Shown here: positions 15,472 through 23,874 of the stretch, piece after piece
Position numbering within the stretch: position 1 is the stretch's first letter
Layout of the letters: each line of letters begins with the position of its first letter
NCBI GenBank assembly: GCA_964530335.1
Contig: CAZGYG010000005.1
Location: 1 to 64,000, forward strand
Reading direction: 5' to 3'
DNA length: 64,000 nucleotides
DNA from: VGDP01 sp964530335
GTDB lineage: Bacteria; Pseudomonadota; Alphaproteobacteria; SP197
The notes under the pieces: generated by a model
What the model saw: only the letters and a program-made list of their open reading frames with translations
The model's database searches: none
Told to the model about the DNA's origin: nothing
Made by a program: the position numbers and the translations under genes

Positions 15472-16614
15472 TCAGGCCGACTTGAACTCGGCCATGATCT
15501 CGGCCCGGAGCGGATCGGTCAGCGTCACCGCCGCGCCGAACTCGAGCGGCGCCAGTAGCTCCGCCGCCGGATACATGATTTCGTTATCCAGCAACTCCTT
15601 GGGCAACAGCTCGTTGGTTCGCCCATCGGTCGACGGGTACCCGTGGGCCAACACCTCCTTGGCGTTGACCGCGGGCGTCTGCAGGAAGTCGATCAGCGCG
15701 TAGGCCGCGTCGCGGTGCGGCGCGCCCTTGGGCACGGCGTAGAAATCGGTCCAGATCTCGCCGCCTTCGCGGCCAATAATGTACTTGATCTCGGGCATGT
15801 CGCGGTTGAGCTGGATGCCGTCGCCGGTCCAGCACACCGACAGCCAGGCATCGCCGCTGCGCATCGACGGCTGGTAGTCGCTGGTGATGGCGAACAGGTG
15901 CGGCTTGGCCTTGAGCAGCAGGTCGCGCGCGTCGCCCAGCTCCTTCTCGTCCACCGAGTTGAACGAGTAGCCGTAGTACTTGAGCGCGTTGCCGATGGTC
16001 GTGAGCTGGTAGTCGTGGACCATGGCGCGCCCCGAGTACTTGTCCATCGACAGGTCCCAGAACTGCTTCCAGGTCGTCATGTCGTCGGTGACCTGCGCGG
16101 TGTTCACCACGTAGCCGGTGGTGCCCCAGTCCTTGGGCACGGCGTAGATCGTGCCGTTGACCGATCCCGCCGCGGTGAAGCGGGTGTCGTGGGCGCTGGC
16201 GTCGAAGTTGGGCAGCAAGGCGAGGTCGAGGGGCTCGATGATGTCGAGCTCGACGTAGGTCGAGATCGTGTAGTTGGTCGGCACGAACACGTCCCAGCCG
16301 GTGCCGCCCGCCTGGAGCTTCGCCAGCATCTCCTCGTTCGAGCCGAACACGTTGACCTGGACGGCGGCGCCGGTATTGGCGGCGAAGGTCTCGAAGTTGG
16401 CCGGGTCGTGGTAGTTGGGCCAGGTGGCGAGCGCGACGCGGTCGCCGATGTTGCCCGCCCTGGCCGGCCTGGGCTTGAGCCAAGGTATCGCGGTCCCGAG
16501 CGTCGCCGCCGCCAGGCCGAGCCCGGTCGTGCCGAGGAAGTGCCGGCGCGAGATCGACCCCTTCTGGTAGCGGCGAAGGGCGCCGAGGAACGCGCTTCTC
16601 GAAATCGACTGCAT
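15472..16614 (-). CDS. potD: Periplasmic polyamine-binding protein with a Tat-type signal
   Basis: Solute-binding protein of the spermidine/putrescine importer, 380 residues. The N-terminus contains SISRRHFLG followed by a moderately hydrophobic stretch (LGLAAATLGTAIPW) and a likely cleavage after ARAG, a twin-arginine signal rather than the Sec signal of E. coli PotD/PotF. Binding-protein features include LATWPNYHDPANFETFAAN, WDVFVPTNYTISTYVE and VPKDWGTTGY near the hinge. It precedes potB and follows potA. The Tat assignment is inferred from the motif; the Tat translocase genes are at 1485-3069. Confidence 0.9.
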   Translation of the reverse strand: MQSISRSAFLGALRRYQKGSISRRHFLGTTGLGLAAATLGTAIPWLKPRPARAGNIGDRVALATWPNYHDPANFETFAANTGAAVQVNVFGSNEEMLAKLQAGGTGWDVFVPTNYTISTYVELDIIEPLDLALLPNFDASAHDTRFTAAGSVNGTIYAVPKDWGTTGYVVNTAQVTDDMTTWKQFWDLSMDKYSGRAMVHDYQLTTIGNALKYYGYSFNSVDEKELGDARDLLLKAKPHLFAITSDYQPSMRSGDAWLSVCWTGDGIQLNRDMPEIKYIIGREGGEIWTDFYAVPKGAPHRDAAYALIDFLQTPAVNAKEVLAHGYPSTDGRTNELLPKELLDNEIMYPAAELLAPLEFGAAVTLTDPLRAEIMAEFKSA

Positions 16615-16701
16615 GATTTCCTCCCTGTCTTGGCGGGCCTGGCGCCGCCACGAGTCCAGAATCGAAGGGCGCCGGCCAGGACGGCGCCAGAGTTAATACG
16701 C

Positions 16702-17844
16702 TCAGCGATCGCGCAAGGCGAGCCCCCAGTCGTGACGCCAACCCACGGCGACGTCCGTGCCCACCGCGAAGTCCGACTCATTCCCCGCGGTCTTCGGGAC
16801 GCGCACGAGGATCTTGCCCAGCCGGTCGGTGTCGACGCTGTAGTCGGTCTGCTCGCCCAGGTAAATCCGGTTGACCACCTTGCCGTCGAGCACGACGTCG
16901 AGGTCCTGACCCGCGAGCCCGCCCGGCGCGCCGATGCGCATGACCTCGGGGCGAACCGCGATGACCGCCTCGGCGGCCCCGTTAAGCCCGTCCGCGCGGC
17001 GCGGATAAGGGGCGCTCAGCACCACGTCGCCCGCGGTCCTGAGCGTCGCGCCGTCGGCGCGCGCCTGGACCACGGCGCCGGCGAAGAAGTTGCTCTCGCC
17101 GACGAAGTCGGCGACGTAGCGATCGACCGGGGCGTCGTAGAGCTCGGCGGGGGAGCCCATCTGGACGATGCGGCCCTGGCGCATGATCGCGATGGTGTCG
17201 CTCATCGACAGGGCTTCCTCCTGGTCGTGCGTGACCAGAACGAACGTGATCCCGACTTCCCGTTGCAGTGATTGCAGCTCCATCTGCATGTCCCGGCGCA
17301 GCTTGCGGTCGAGCGCGGCCAGCGGCTCGTCGAGCAGCAGAACCGTCGGCCGGTTGACCAGCGCGCGGGCCAGCGCGACCCGCTGCTGCTGGCCGCCCGA
17401 CAGTTCCCAGATGCGGCGCGGCCCATAGCCTGCGAGGCGCACGAGCGCGAGCGCGTCGCCGACGCTCCGCGCGATCTCGGTGGCTGGGGGCGCGGGGCGG
17501 CGCTGGCGCAGGCCGAACGCGATGTTGGCCGCGACGTCGAGGTGCGGAAACAGCGCGTAGTGCTGGAACACCATGTTGATGGGGCGACGGTGCGGCGGCA
17601 CGTCGTTGACCATCTGGGCGCCGATCCATACCTGGCCCATGGACGGAGTCTCGAACCCCGCGGCGAGGCGCAGCAGCGTCGTCTTGCCGCAGCCCGACGG
17701 CCCGAGCAGCGACGTGAACGATCCCTTGGCGACGGCGAGGGATACGGCATCCACCGCCCTCACGTCGCCGAAATGCTTGCTGACCTCGTGAAAGGCGAGG
17801 TCCGGTTGCTCCGCGCCCGACGTCGAGGACTGGCCCATAGGCAC
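16702..17844 (-). CDS. potA: Polyamine-type ABC transporter ATP-binding protein (PotA-like)
   Basis: Cytoplasmic ATPase that powers the polyamine-type importer. The 380 residues show Walker A GPSGCGKTT, Q-loop VFQHYALFPHLDV, signature LSGGQQQRVALARAL, Walker B VLLLDEPLAALD, the switch VTHDQEEAL, and a C-terminal TOBE domain (IAVRPEVMRIG) typical of PotA/CysA proteins. The first codon is GTG at 17844; an in-frame ATG two codons later (17838) is equally possible. It is the first gene of the transporter and faces xthA across a repeat-filled divergent gap. Confidence 0.92.
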   Translation of the reverse strand: MPMGQSSTSGAEQPDLAFHEVSKHFGDVRAVDAVSLAVAKGSFTSLLGPSGCGKTTLLRLAAGFETPSMGQVWIGAQMVNDVPPHRRPINMVFQHYALFPHLDVAANIAFGLRQRRPAPPATEIARSVGDALALVRLAGYGPRRIWELSGGQQQRVALARALVNRPTVLLLDEPLAALDRKLRRDMQMELQSLQREVGITFVLVTHDQEEALSMSDTIAIMRQGRIVQMGSPAELYDAPVDRYVADFVGESNFFAGAVVQARADGATLRTAGDVVLSAPYPRRADGLNGAAEAVIAVRPEVMRIGAPGGLAGQDLDVVLDGKVVNRIYLGEQTDYSVDTDRLGKILVRVPKTAGNESDFAVGTDVAVGWRHDWGLALRDR

Positions 17845-17890
17845 AAGTTATCACGCCCCGGCGCTGGAACAACGACGGCCCGCCACTCAT

Positions 17891-18141
17891 ACCAGTGGTC
17901 ATAGACGATGACTTGGCTGTCGCTATCTGTTCCGTCGTCGCGAGGGAGCGGAGCGACCTTCCTTCGCCCGCCGAAGCGTAGAGTCGCTGCTACGATGCGT
18001 AAAGGCGGGCTTCGCGAAGGCGGGCCGTGGCGACCCAGGGCCACCGCACGAGCCCTTGCCGCCCTGGATGGCCACGGTGGCCTTAGGCCACCTCGCCATG
18101 ACAAGATCGGTGTGTGGGAGTCAGCCCCAGTGTCCACTGGT
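17891..18141. repeat. MITE-like palindromic element with ACCAGTGG ends
   Basis: ACCAGTGG at 17891-17898 is matched by CCACTGGT at 18134-18141, bounding about 251 bases that fill the gap between divergent potA and xthA. Inside the ends lie inverted arms of the GTCAT-GCGAG type: a left arm GTCGTCGCGAGGGAGCGGAG near 17934, and on the right TGTCATGGCGAGGTGGCC, read on the minus strand, with the hairpin GGTGGCC-TTA-GGCCACC. No gene is encoded. The layout matches the element at 57841-57999. Confidence 0.6.
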
Positions 18142-18174
18142 TTCAGGCAATCCCCAGGGCGCCGCGCGGACGGA

Positions 18175-18948
18175 ATGAAGATCGCCACCTGGAACGTCAA
18201 TTCGGTGCGTGCCCGGCTGCCCCGGGTGCTCGAGTGGCTCGGCCAGGCACGGCCCGACGTGGCGCTTTTCCAGGAGATCAAGTGCGTCGACGAGGCGTTC
18301 CCGGCGGAGCCGATCGAGGAGCTCGGCTACAACGTCGCCGTAAGAGGCCAGAAGACGTACCACGGCGTCGCGATCCTGAGCACGAGCCCAATCGAGGTGC
18401 TGGCGCGCGACCTGCCCGGCGACCCGGCCGACCAGGAAGCGCGCTATCTCGAGGCGTTCACCGCCGGCGTCCGGGTCGCTTCGGTCTACGTGCCCCAGGG
18501 GCAGCAGGTCGGCGGCGATCGGTTCGCCTACAAGCTCGGGTTCCTCGACCGGCTCCGCGCCCACGTGCGCGCGCTGCTGGCGGAGGAGGACGCGTTCGTC
18601 GTCGGCGGCGATCTCAACGTCGCGCCCAACGACGACGATGTCTACGACGCGGAACGGCTGGATGGCGAGGTCTGCTTCCACCCCGACGAACGGGCGCGAT
18701 TGCGCGCGATCCTCCACCTGGGCGTGACCGACGCAATTCACGCCCGGCACCCGGAGGCCGGCAACTTCACGTTCTGGGACTACCGCTCGGGCGCCTGGAC
18801 CAAGAACCACGGTTGGCGCATCGACCACCTGCTGCTGTCGCCCAAGGCGGCGGACCGGCTCGACGACGCCGGAATCGACCGGGCGCCTCGGGGGCTCGAA
18901 GGCTGCTCGGACCATGTGCCGGTATGGTGCGCGCTCAGCGACGGCTAG
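18175..18948 (+). CDS. xthA: Exodeoxyribonuclease III
   Basis: AP endonuclease and 3'-5' exonuclease of base-excision repair. The product is 257 residues from ATG 18175 (MKIATWNVNSVRARL), the canonical family start. Metal and catalytic motifs are visible: WNVNS, LFQEIKC (Glu), GGDLNVAPNDDDVY (Asp/Asn), WRIDHLLLS and CSDHVPV (catalytic Asp-His). The frame is open upstream to 17908, but that portion is repeat-element DNA. It lies near erpA, as in other alphaproteobacteria, but displaced by the pot genes. Confidence 0.95.
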   Translation: MKIATWNVNSVRARLPRVLEWLGQARPDVALFQEIKCVDEAFPAEPIEELGYNVAVRGQKTYHGVAILSTSPIEVLARDLPGDPADQEARYLEAFTAGVRVASVYVPQGQQVGGDRFAYKLGFLDRLRAHVRALLAEEDAFVVGGDLNVAPNDDDVYDAERLDGEVCFHPDERARLRAILHLGVTDAIHARHPEAGNFTFWDYRSGAWTKNHGWRIDHLLLSPKAADRLDDAGIDRAPRGLEGCSDHVPVWCALSDG

Positions 18949-19133
18949 GCGGCGTTTCCCGCCGAAATCCAGAAAACCCCTTGCATGGGCCAAACGGCGT
19001 GGCCATGATCGGGTCGTTCCGGCCGGTGCCGGTTGCCTGCGACCGAGGCCCAGCGGCGTTCCGAGCTCGCAAGGATCTGGAGCGCGCCGTTGGCGTCGCG
19101 ACGTGTTGACGGTCACGAAGGTCCCTTTCGAAA

Positions 19134-19637
19134 ATGGCTTATCAAGATCCCCCGGAAGACGATGGCGGCCAAGGAGTAGTCGTCAGCGGCAAGGTCAAGT
19201 GGTTTCGCGCCGACAAGGGCTACGGCTTCATCACGCCCGACGACAATTCCGGCGACATCTTCCTGCACGTGTCGGTGCTCAAGCGTCGGAACATCCAGGA
19301 CGTACCCCAGGGCTCGACGGTTTCCTGCGAGGTCGTAGCGGGACAGAAGGGCCGGCAGGTAAGCCGTCTCATCGACCTGGACACCAGTACCGCCACGGCC
19401 ACGCCGCCGCGCCGACCGCGCGAGGGCGGCTTCGACCGCGATTCTCGCCCGCGCGGCGATGGCCCGCCGCGCTTCAGCGATCGCGGCCCGGGGCGCTGGC
19501 AGGGCGGTGGCGGCAGCGACGGCCCGCCACGCTCCGGCGGCGACGATCGGCCAACCATCGGCGGCGACGATCGGCCGCGCCGCGACCACCGGCCGGGCGA
19601 TCGGCCAGGCGGCTTCCGCGACGACGAGAAGCGTTGA
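19134..19637 (+). CDS. Cold-shock-domain protein with a disordered RG/D-rich tail
   Basis: RNA-binding protein with one cold-shock domain at about residues 17-82: VSGKVKWFRADKGYGFITP contains RNP1 (KGYGFI) and IFLHVS is RNP2. The remaining 85 residues form a low-complexity Gly/Arg/Asp/Pro tail with repeats such as DGPPR, GGDDRP and RPGD, making the protein about twice the size of E. coli CspA. Such tails are expected to be unstructured and may add RNA contacts or promote condensation (inference). A 185-base leader separates it from xthA. It converges on ilvD with 16 bases between stops. Confidence 0.88.
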   Translation: MAYQDPPEDDGGQGVVVSGKVKWFRADKGYGFITPDDNSGDIFLHVSVLKRRNIQDVPQGSTVSCEVVAGQKGRQVSRLIDLDTSTATATPPRRPREGGFDRDSRPRGDGPPRFSDRGPGRWQGGGGSDGPPRSGGDDRPTIGGDDRPRRDHRPGDRPGGFRDDEKR

Positions 19638-19653
19638 CGCGAGTTTCGGCGCC

Positions 19654-21396
19654 TCAAATATCGGCGTAGATGTGCGTCTCGGCGTAGGCGCCGGGATGGG
19701 TGACGGCGCCGTTGAGCGCGTTGCCCACGGTTTGCGCGTACTTCCAGAGCGTGCCGGAGGCGAAGTCCGTGGGCCTCGGGCGCCATGACTTGCGCCGCTT
19801 GGCGAGCTCGGCCGCGCCGAGGTCCACGTCGAGCCGCCCCTTGGCAGCGTCCAGGGTGATGACGTCGCCGTCGCGCAAGAGGCCGATCGGGCCGCCCAGT
19901 TGCGCCTCGGGCCCGACGTGGCCGACGCAGAAGCCCCGTGTCGCGCCGGAGAACCGGCCGTCGGTAATGAGCGCCACCTTCGCGCCCATGCCCTGGCCGT
20001 AGATGGCCGCCGTGGTCGCCAACATCTCGCGCATGCCGGGGCCGCCGCGCGGGCCTTCGTAACGGATGACGATCACCTCGCCCGCTTTGTAGCGGCGCTT
20101 GCTCACGGCGGCGAACGCCGCCTCCTCGCTGTCGAAGCAGCGCGCCGGGCCGGTGAACCGGAGGGACTTCAAGCCAGCGACTTTCACGATCGCGCCTTCG
20201 GGCGCCAGGTTGCCCTTGAGCCCGACCAAGCTGCCGGTCGGCGACAGCGGGTTCGAGCAAGGCCGGATCACCTCCTGGTCCCGGCGGAGCGCGACGCCCC
20301 TCAGGTTCTCCGCCATGGTCTTGCCCGTGACGGTCAGTGTATCGCCGTGCAGGAACCCGCCGTCGAGCATCGCCTTGAGCAGCGCGGGCACCCCGCCCGC
20401 CTCGAACATGTCCTTGGCGACGAAGCGTCCGGCCGGCTTGAGGTCGGCCAGATAAGGCGTGCGCCGGAACACCTTGGCCACGTCGTGCAGGTCGAACTTG
20501 ATGCCGCACTCGTGCGCGATCGCCGGCAGGTGCAGCGCCGCGTTGGTCGAGCCGCCGGTGGCCGCGACCACCGCAGCCGCGTTCTCGAGCGCCGCGCGGG
20601 TCACGATGTCGCGCGGGCGGATGTCGCGACGCAGCAGGTTCATCACCGCCTTGCCCGACGCCGCGGCGTAGATGTCGCGGTATTCGTAGGGCGCCGGCGC
20701 GCCGGCCGAATAGGGCAGCGCCAGACCGATCGCCTCCGAGACGCACGCCATGGTGTTGGCCGTGAACTGGCCGCCGCACGACCCGGCGGACGGGCAAGCG
20801 ACCTGCTCCATGGCATGGAGCTCGCGCGTCGTGATCTGGCCGGCCTGGTGCCGGCCGACCGCCTCGAACATGTCCTGCACGGTGATGTCGCGGCCCTTGT
20901 AGCGCCCCGGCAGGATCGAGCCGCCGTACATGAACACCGCCGGCACGTTGAGCCGCACCATGGCCATCATCAGCCCCGGCAGGGACTTGTCGCAGCCGGC
21001 GAGACCGACCAGCGCGTCGTAGCAGTGCCCGCGCATGGTCAGCTCGACCGAATCGGCGATGATCTCGCGGCTGACCAGCGACGCCTTCATGCCCTGGTGG
21101 CCCATGGCGATGCCGTCGGTCACGGTGATCGTGGTGAACTCGCGCGGCGTGCCGCCGGCGCTCGCGACACCCTTCTTGACCACCTGCGCCTGGCGCCCCA
21201 GCGCGATGTTGCACGGCGCCGCCTCGTTCCACGTGGTCACGACGCCGACGAACGGCTGGGCGATGTCGGCCTCGGACAGCCCCATGGCGTAGTAGTACGA
21301 GCGGTGCGGCGCCCGCGTCGGGCCCACCGAGACGTGCCGGCTGGGCAGCTTCGAGCGGTCGAACGGCCTGCGCGGGCGGGCCTTGGCCTTGGCCAT
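19654..21396 (-). CDS. ilvD: Dihydroxy-acid dehydratase
   Basis: Fe-S enzyme of isoleucine, valine and pantothenate synthesis that dehydrates 2,3-dihydroxy-3-methyl acids to 2-keto acids. The 580 residues carry the cluster and magnesium regions AGCDKSLPGLMMAMVRLN and ACPSAGSCGGQFTANTM, plus the family block RFSGATRGFCVGHVGPEA near the C-terminus. An N-terminal basic lead (MAKAKARPRRPFDRSKLPS) precedes the domain. Related EDD-family sugar-acid dehydratases share these motifs, so a sugar-acid role is the main alternative, given the rhamnonate-dehydratase-like gene divergently adjacent at 21523. Confidence 0.9.
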   Translation of the reverse strand: MAKAKARPRRPFDRSKLPSRHVSVGPTRAPHRSYYYAMGLSEADIAQPFVGVVTTWNEAAPCNIALGRQAQVVKKGVASAGGTPREFTTITVTDGIAMGHQGMKASLVSREIIADSVELTMRGHCYDALVGLAGCDKSLPGLMMAMVRLNVPAVFMYGGSILPGRYKGRDITVQDMFEAVGRHQAGQITTRELHAMEQVACPSAGSCGGQFTANTMACVSEAIGLALPYSAGAPAPYEYRDIYAAASGKAVMNLLRRDIRPRDIVTRAALENAAAVVAATGGSTNAALHLPAIAHECGIKFDLHDVAKVFRRTPYLADLKPAGRFVAKDMFEAGGVPALLKAMLDGGFLHGDTLTVTGKTMAENLRGVALRRDQEVIRPCSNPLSPTGSLVGLKGNLAPEGAIVKVAGLKSLRFTGPARCFDSEEAAFAAVSKRRYKAGEVIVIRYEGPRGGPGMREMLATTAAIYGQGMGAKVALITDGRFSGATRGFCVGHVGPEAQLGGPIGLLRDGDVITLDAAKGRLDVDLGAAELAKRRKSWRPRPTDFASGTLWKYAQTVGNALNGAVTHPGAYAETHIYADI

Positions 21397-21522
21397 TTCG
21401 GAGTCCTCGCGGTTCCCGACGATCGAGGGCGCGAGAATATGCGGCGGCCGCGCGCCACCGCAAGGCGTTGGCGGGCGCGCGCCGGCCGGTTACGCTCGGC
21501 CAACGGCAGCGGGGAAAGAGCC

Positions 21523-22689
21523 ATGAAGGCGTGGCGCATCGCCGAGGTACGCGCGTATACGATCGCGGGCGACGAAACGCGCACGTGGCTCGATACCACG
21601 CCCATGGGTTCGCCGATGTCGGCCCACGCCGCGTACCGGGCCGACCGCGCGACCTGGGCCATCGCCGGCGAAGCCCGGCTCTACGTCGAGATCGAAGCGG
21701 CGGACGGCACCACCGGCATCGCGGTCGGCGACGGCGGCGCCGCCGCGTGCCTCTACGTCGAACGCCTGCTCAACAGGTTCCTGATCGGGCAAGACGCGCG
21801 CGACATCGCCCTCATGTGGGACCAGATGTTCCGCGCCGCGAGCTTCGATCACGGCGGAGAAGGCATCGCGCTGCGCGCCATCAGCGTGATCGACCTGGCG
21901 TTGTGGGATCTGCTCGGGCGGTTGCGCGGCGAACCGGTCCACAAGATGATCGGCGGCGCGGTGCGCGACGCGCTGCCCGCCTATCACACCGGCGCCCGGG
22001 CGATCGACGGCAAGCGGCTCGGCTTCCCGATCGCCAAGGTCACGCTGGCCCACGGCGCCGGCGAAGGGCGCGACGGGTTTGAGGCGAGCCTCGCCGTGCT
22101 CGAGGACGACCGCAAGGCGGTCGGGCCCGACTACCCGTTCGCGGTGGATTGCTGGGCCTCGCTCGATGTTACCTCGGCGGTCGAGTTGGCGCGCGCGACG
22201 GCGCACCTGAACCTCGCCTGGATCGAGGAGCCCTTGCCGCCGTGGGACATCGACGGCATGAGGCGGCTCCGCGCCGCCGCGCCGGGCACGGTGTGGACCA
22301 CCGGCGAGCACCAGGCGACCCGTTACGGCTTCCGCCAGTTGGTCGCCGAACGACAGGTCGACGCGGTGCAGCCGGACCTGCGCTGGTGCGGCGGGCTGAC
22401 CGAGGCGCTGCGCATCGCCGCGCTGGCGGCGGCCTACGACGTCCAGGTCATGCCCCACCACGGCGGCGCCTACAGCTACCACTTCGCGCTGAGCCAGATG
22501 ATCGTGCCCCGGGTCGAGTACCTGAACACCAGCCCGCGCTGCGACGCCATCGTGCCGCTGACCGGGACCGCGTTCAGGGGCGAGCCGCTGCCCGAGGCGG
22601 GATTGATCCGGGTTGGCGACGCGCCCGGCTTCGGGCTCGACTTGGCGCCGGGGGCGCGCGAACGTTTGGAGCGGCCGTTTCCCGCCTAG
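21523..22689 (+). CDS. Enolase-superfamily sugar-acid dehydratase, L-rhamnonate dehydratase-like
   Basis: Mandelate-racemase-group enzyme that dehydrates an acid sugar through a magnesium-stabilised enolate. The 388-residue product resembles RhmD: TPMGSPMSAHAAYR near the N-terminus, VDCWASLDV (first metal Asp), WIEEPLPPWD (Glu), TTGEHQATRYGFRQL (third ligand region), QPDLRWCGGLTEAL and the catalytic-His segment MPHHGGAYSYH. The start ATG at 21523 follows GGGGAAAGAG. No rhamnose-pathway gene is adjacent, so the true substrate is uncertain. It is divergent from ilvD across 126 bases. Confidence 0.85.
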   Translation: MKAWRIAEVRAYTIAGDETRTWLDTTPMGSPMSAHAAYRADRATWAIAGEARLYVEIEAADGTTGIAVGDGGAAACLYVERLLNRFLIGQDARDIALMWDQMFRAASFDHGGEGIALRAISVIDLALWDLLGRLRGEPVHKMIGGAVRDALPAYHTGARAIDGKRLGFPIAKVTLAHGAGEGRDGFEASLAVLEDDRKAVGPDYPFAVDCWASLDVTSAVELARATAHLNLAWIEEPLPPWDIDGMRRLRAAAPGTVWTTGEHQATRYGFRQLVAERQVDAVQPDLRWCGGLTEALRIAALAAAYDVQVMPHHGGAYSYHFALSQMIVPRVEYLNTSPRCDAIVPLTGTAFRGEPLPEAGLIRVGDAPGFGLDLAPGARERLERPFPA

Positions 22690-22797
22690 ATCGCGATCAC
22701 GCGCCAGAGATCACACAAAGTTCACCGCGCCGTGCTTGTCAACGAACGGCGCGCGCCCCAGAATTGCGCTCAACCGACACATTTCCGGAGGACTCCC

Positions 22798-23421
22798 ATG
22801 GCCAACCCCACCGTCCACGGCCCCTCGTACAGCACCTACACGCGCACCGTGCGCATGGCGCTCGACCTCAAGGGCGTGGCCTACGCCCAGAACGAGATCG
22901 ACATCATGAAGCCCAGGACCGCCGAACACTTGAAGCTGCAACCCTTCGGCAAGGTGCCCGCGTTCGAGCACGACGGCTTCAAGCTCTACGAGACGGCCGC
23001 GATCACGCGCTACATCGACGACGTGTTCCCGGGCGCCAAGCTGCGGCCGGCCGAGCCCAAGGCGCGCGCCCGCATGGACCAGATCTACGGGATCCTCGAC
23101 AGCTACGCCTACCCGTCGATGATCGGCGTCGTCGCGATGGAGCGGATGTTCGCGCCGAAGGCCGACGAGGCCAAGATCGCCGAGGCCATGACAAAGGCCG
23201 ACACGACCCTGGACGCGCTCGAAGGTCTGATCGGCGACGGCGACTATCTCGTGGGCAAGGACGTAAGCCTCGCCGATCTGATGGCCGCGCCGATCTTCGA
23301 CTACTTCGACCGTACGCCCGACGGGAAGGCCGCCATCGCCAAGCGGCCGAAGGTCGCCGCGTGGTGGCAGCGCATCCAGAAGCACCCGGCCGTCGCCAAG
23401 ACCAAGTTCCAGACAGGCTGA
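22798..23421 (+). CDS. Glutathione S-transferase family protein
   Basis: Cytoplasmic GST-fold protein of 207 residues. The N-terminal thioredoxin-like domain contains the glutathione-binding segments GPSYSTYTRTVRMALDLKG, FGKVPAFEHDGFKLYETAAI (cis-Pro and the Glu/Thr pair) and ITRYIDD; the helical C-terminal domain includes the conserved SLADL motif before a terminal WWQRIQKHPAV block. The start ATG at 22798 follows CCGGAGGACTCCC; an earlier in-frame start at 22732 lacks a site and family match. The substrate is unknown. It is followed after 14 bases by a VOC-family gene, a likely co-transcribed pair. Confidence 0.88.
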   Translation: MANPTVHGPSYSTYTRTVRMALDLKGVAYAQNEIDIMKPRTAEHLKLQPFGKVPAFEHDGFKLYETAAITRYIDDVFPGAKLRPAEPKARARMDQIYGILDSYAYPSMIGVVAMERMFAPKADEAKIAEAMTKADTTLDALEGLIGDGDYLVGKDVSLADLMAAPIFDYFDRTPDGKAAIAKRPKVAAWWQRIQKHPAVAKTKFQTG

Positions 23422-23435
23422 TAACGGAGGCAACG

Positions 23436-23852
23436 ATGGCGAGAAATCCAACCCCGCCGCGCAAGCGGCGCACGACGAAGGCTTCCAAGACACACGGGAC
23501 GTGGTTCTGGCACGAGCTCGTGACGTCCGACGTACGCAAGGCGAAGTCGTTCTACGGCAAGTTGTTCGGCTGGACGACCCAACCCATGAAGATGCCCGGC
23601 ATGACCTACACGATGTGGAAGCGAGGCCGCTCGATGCACGGCGGCATGATGGACTCCAAGAACGCCGGTGGCGCGCCGCCGCATTGGATGATCTACGTCC
23701 AGGTCGACGACGTCGACGCGTCCGCCAAGCGGGTAGCACGGTTGGGCGGCAAGGTCGTGGCCAAGCCGTTCGACATTCCGGGCGTGGGCCGCATCTGCGT
23801 CATCGCGGACCCAACGGGTGCGATGATATCCATGATGCAGCCTTCGGGCTGA
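23436..23852 (+). CDS. VOC (glyoxalase/bleomycin-resistance) family protein
   Basis: Small metal-dependent-fold protein of 138 residues. A basic lead (PPRKRRTTKASK) precedes the vicinal-oxygen-chelate domain, with the first module at WFWHELVTSDVRKAKSFYGKLFGW, the second at WMIYVQVDDVDASAKRVARLGGKV, and the closing strand ICVIADPTGAMISMMQP. The sequence resembles the CFP30B/27 kDa antigen group, which often consists of two such modules; here there is only one. ATG 23436 follows AACGGAGGCAACG. It is linked to the GST gene, suggesting detoxification of an electrophile (inference). Confidence 0.85.
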   Translation: MARNPTPPRKRRTTKASKTHGTWFWHELVTSDVRKAKSFYGKLFGWTTQPMKMPGMTYTMWKRGRSMHGGMMDSKNAGGAPPHWMIYVQVDDVDASAKRVARLGGKVVAKPFDIPGVGRICVIADPTGAMISMMQPSG

Positions 23853-23874
23853 CGGCCGCCCCGGCGCGTCGGTA

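Noticed and set aside
19900..22689. A single 929-codon frame joining ilvD antisense and the dehydratase
   Set aside because: Only the part from 21523 has enolase-superfamily motifs; the rest is antisense to ilvD.
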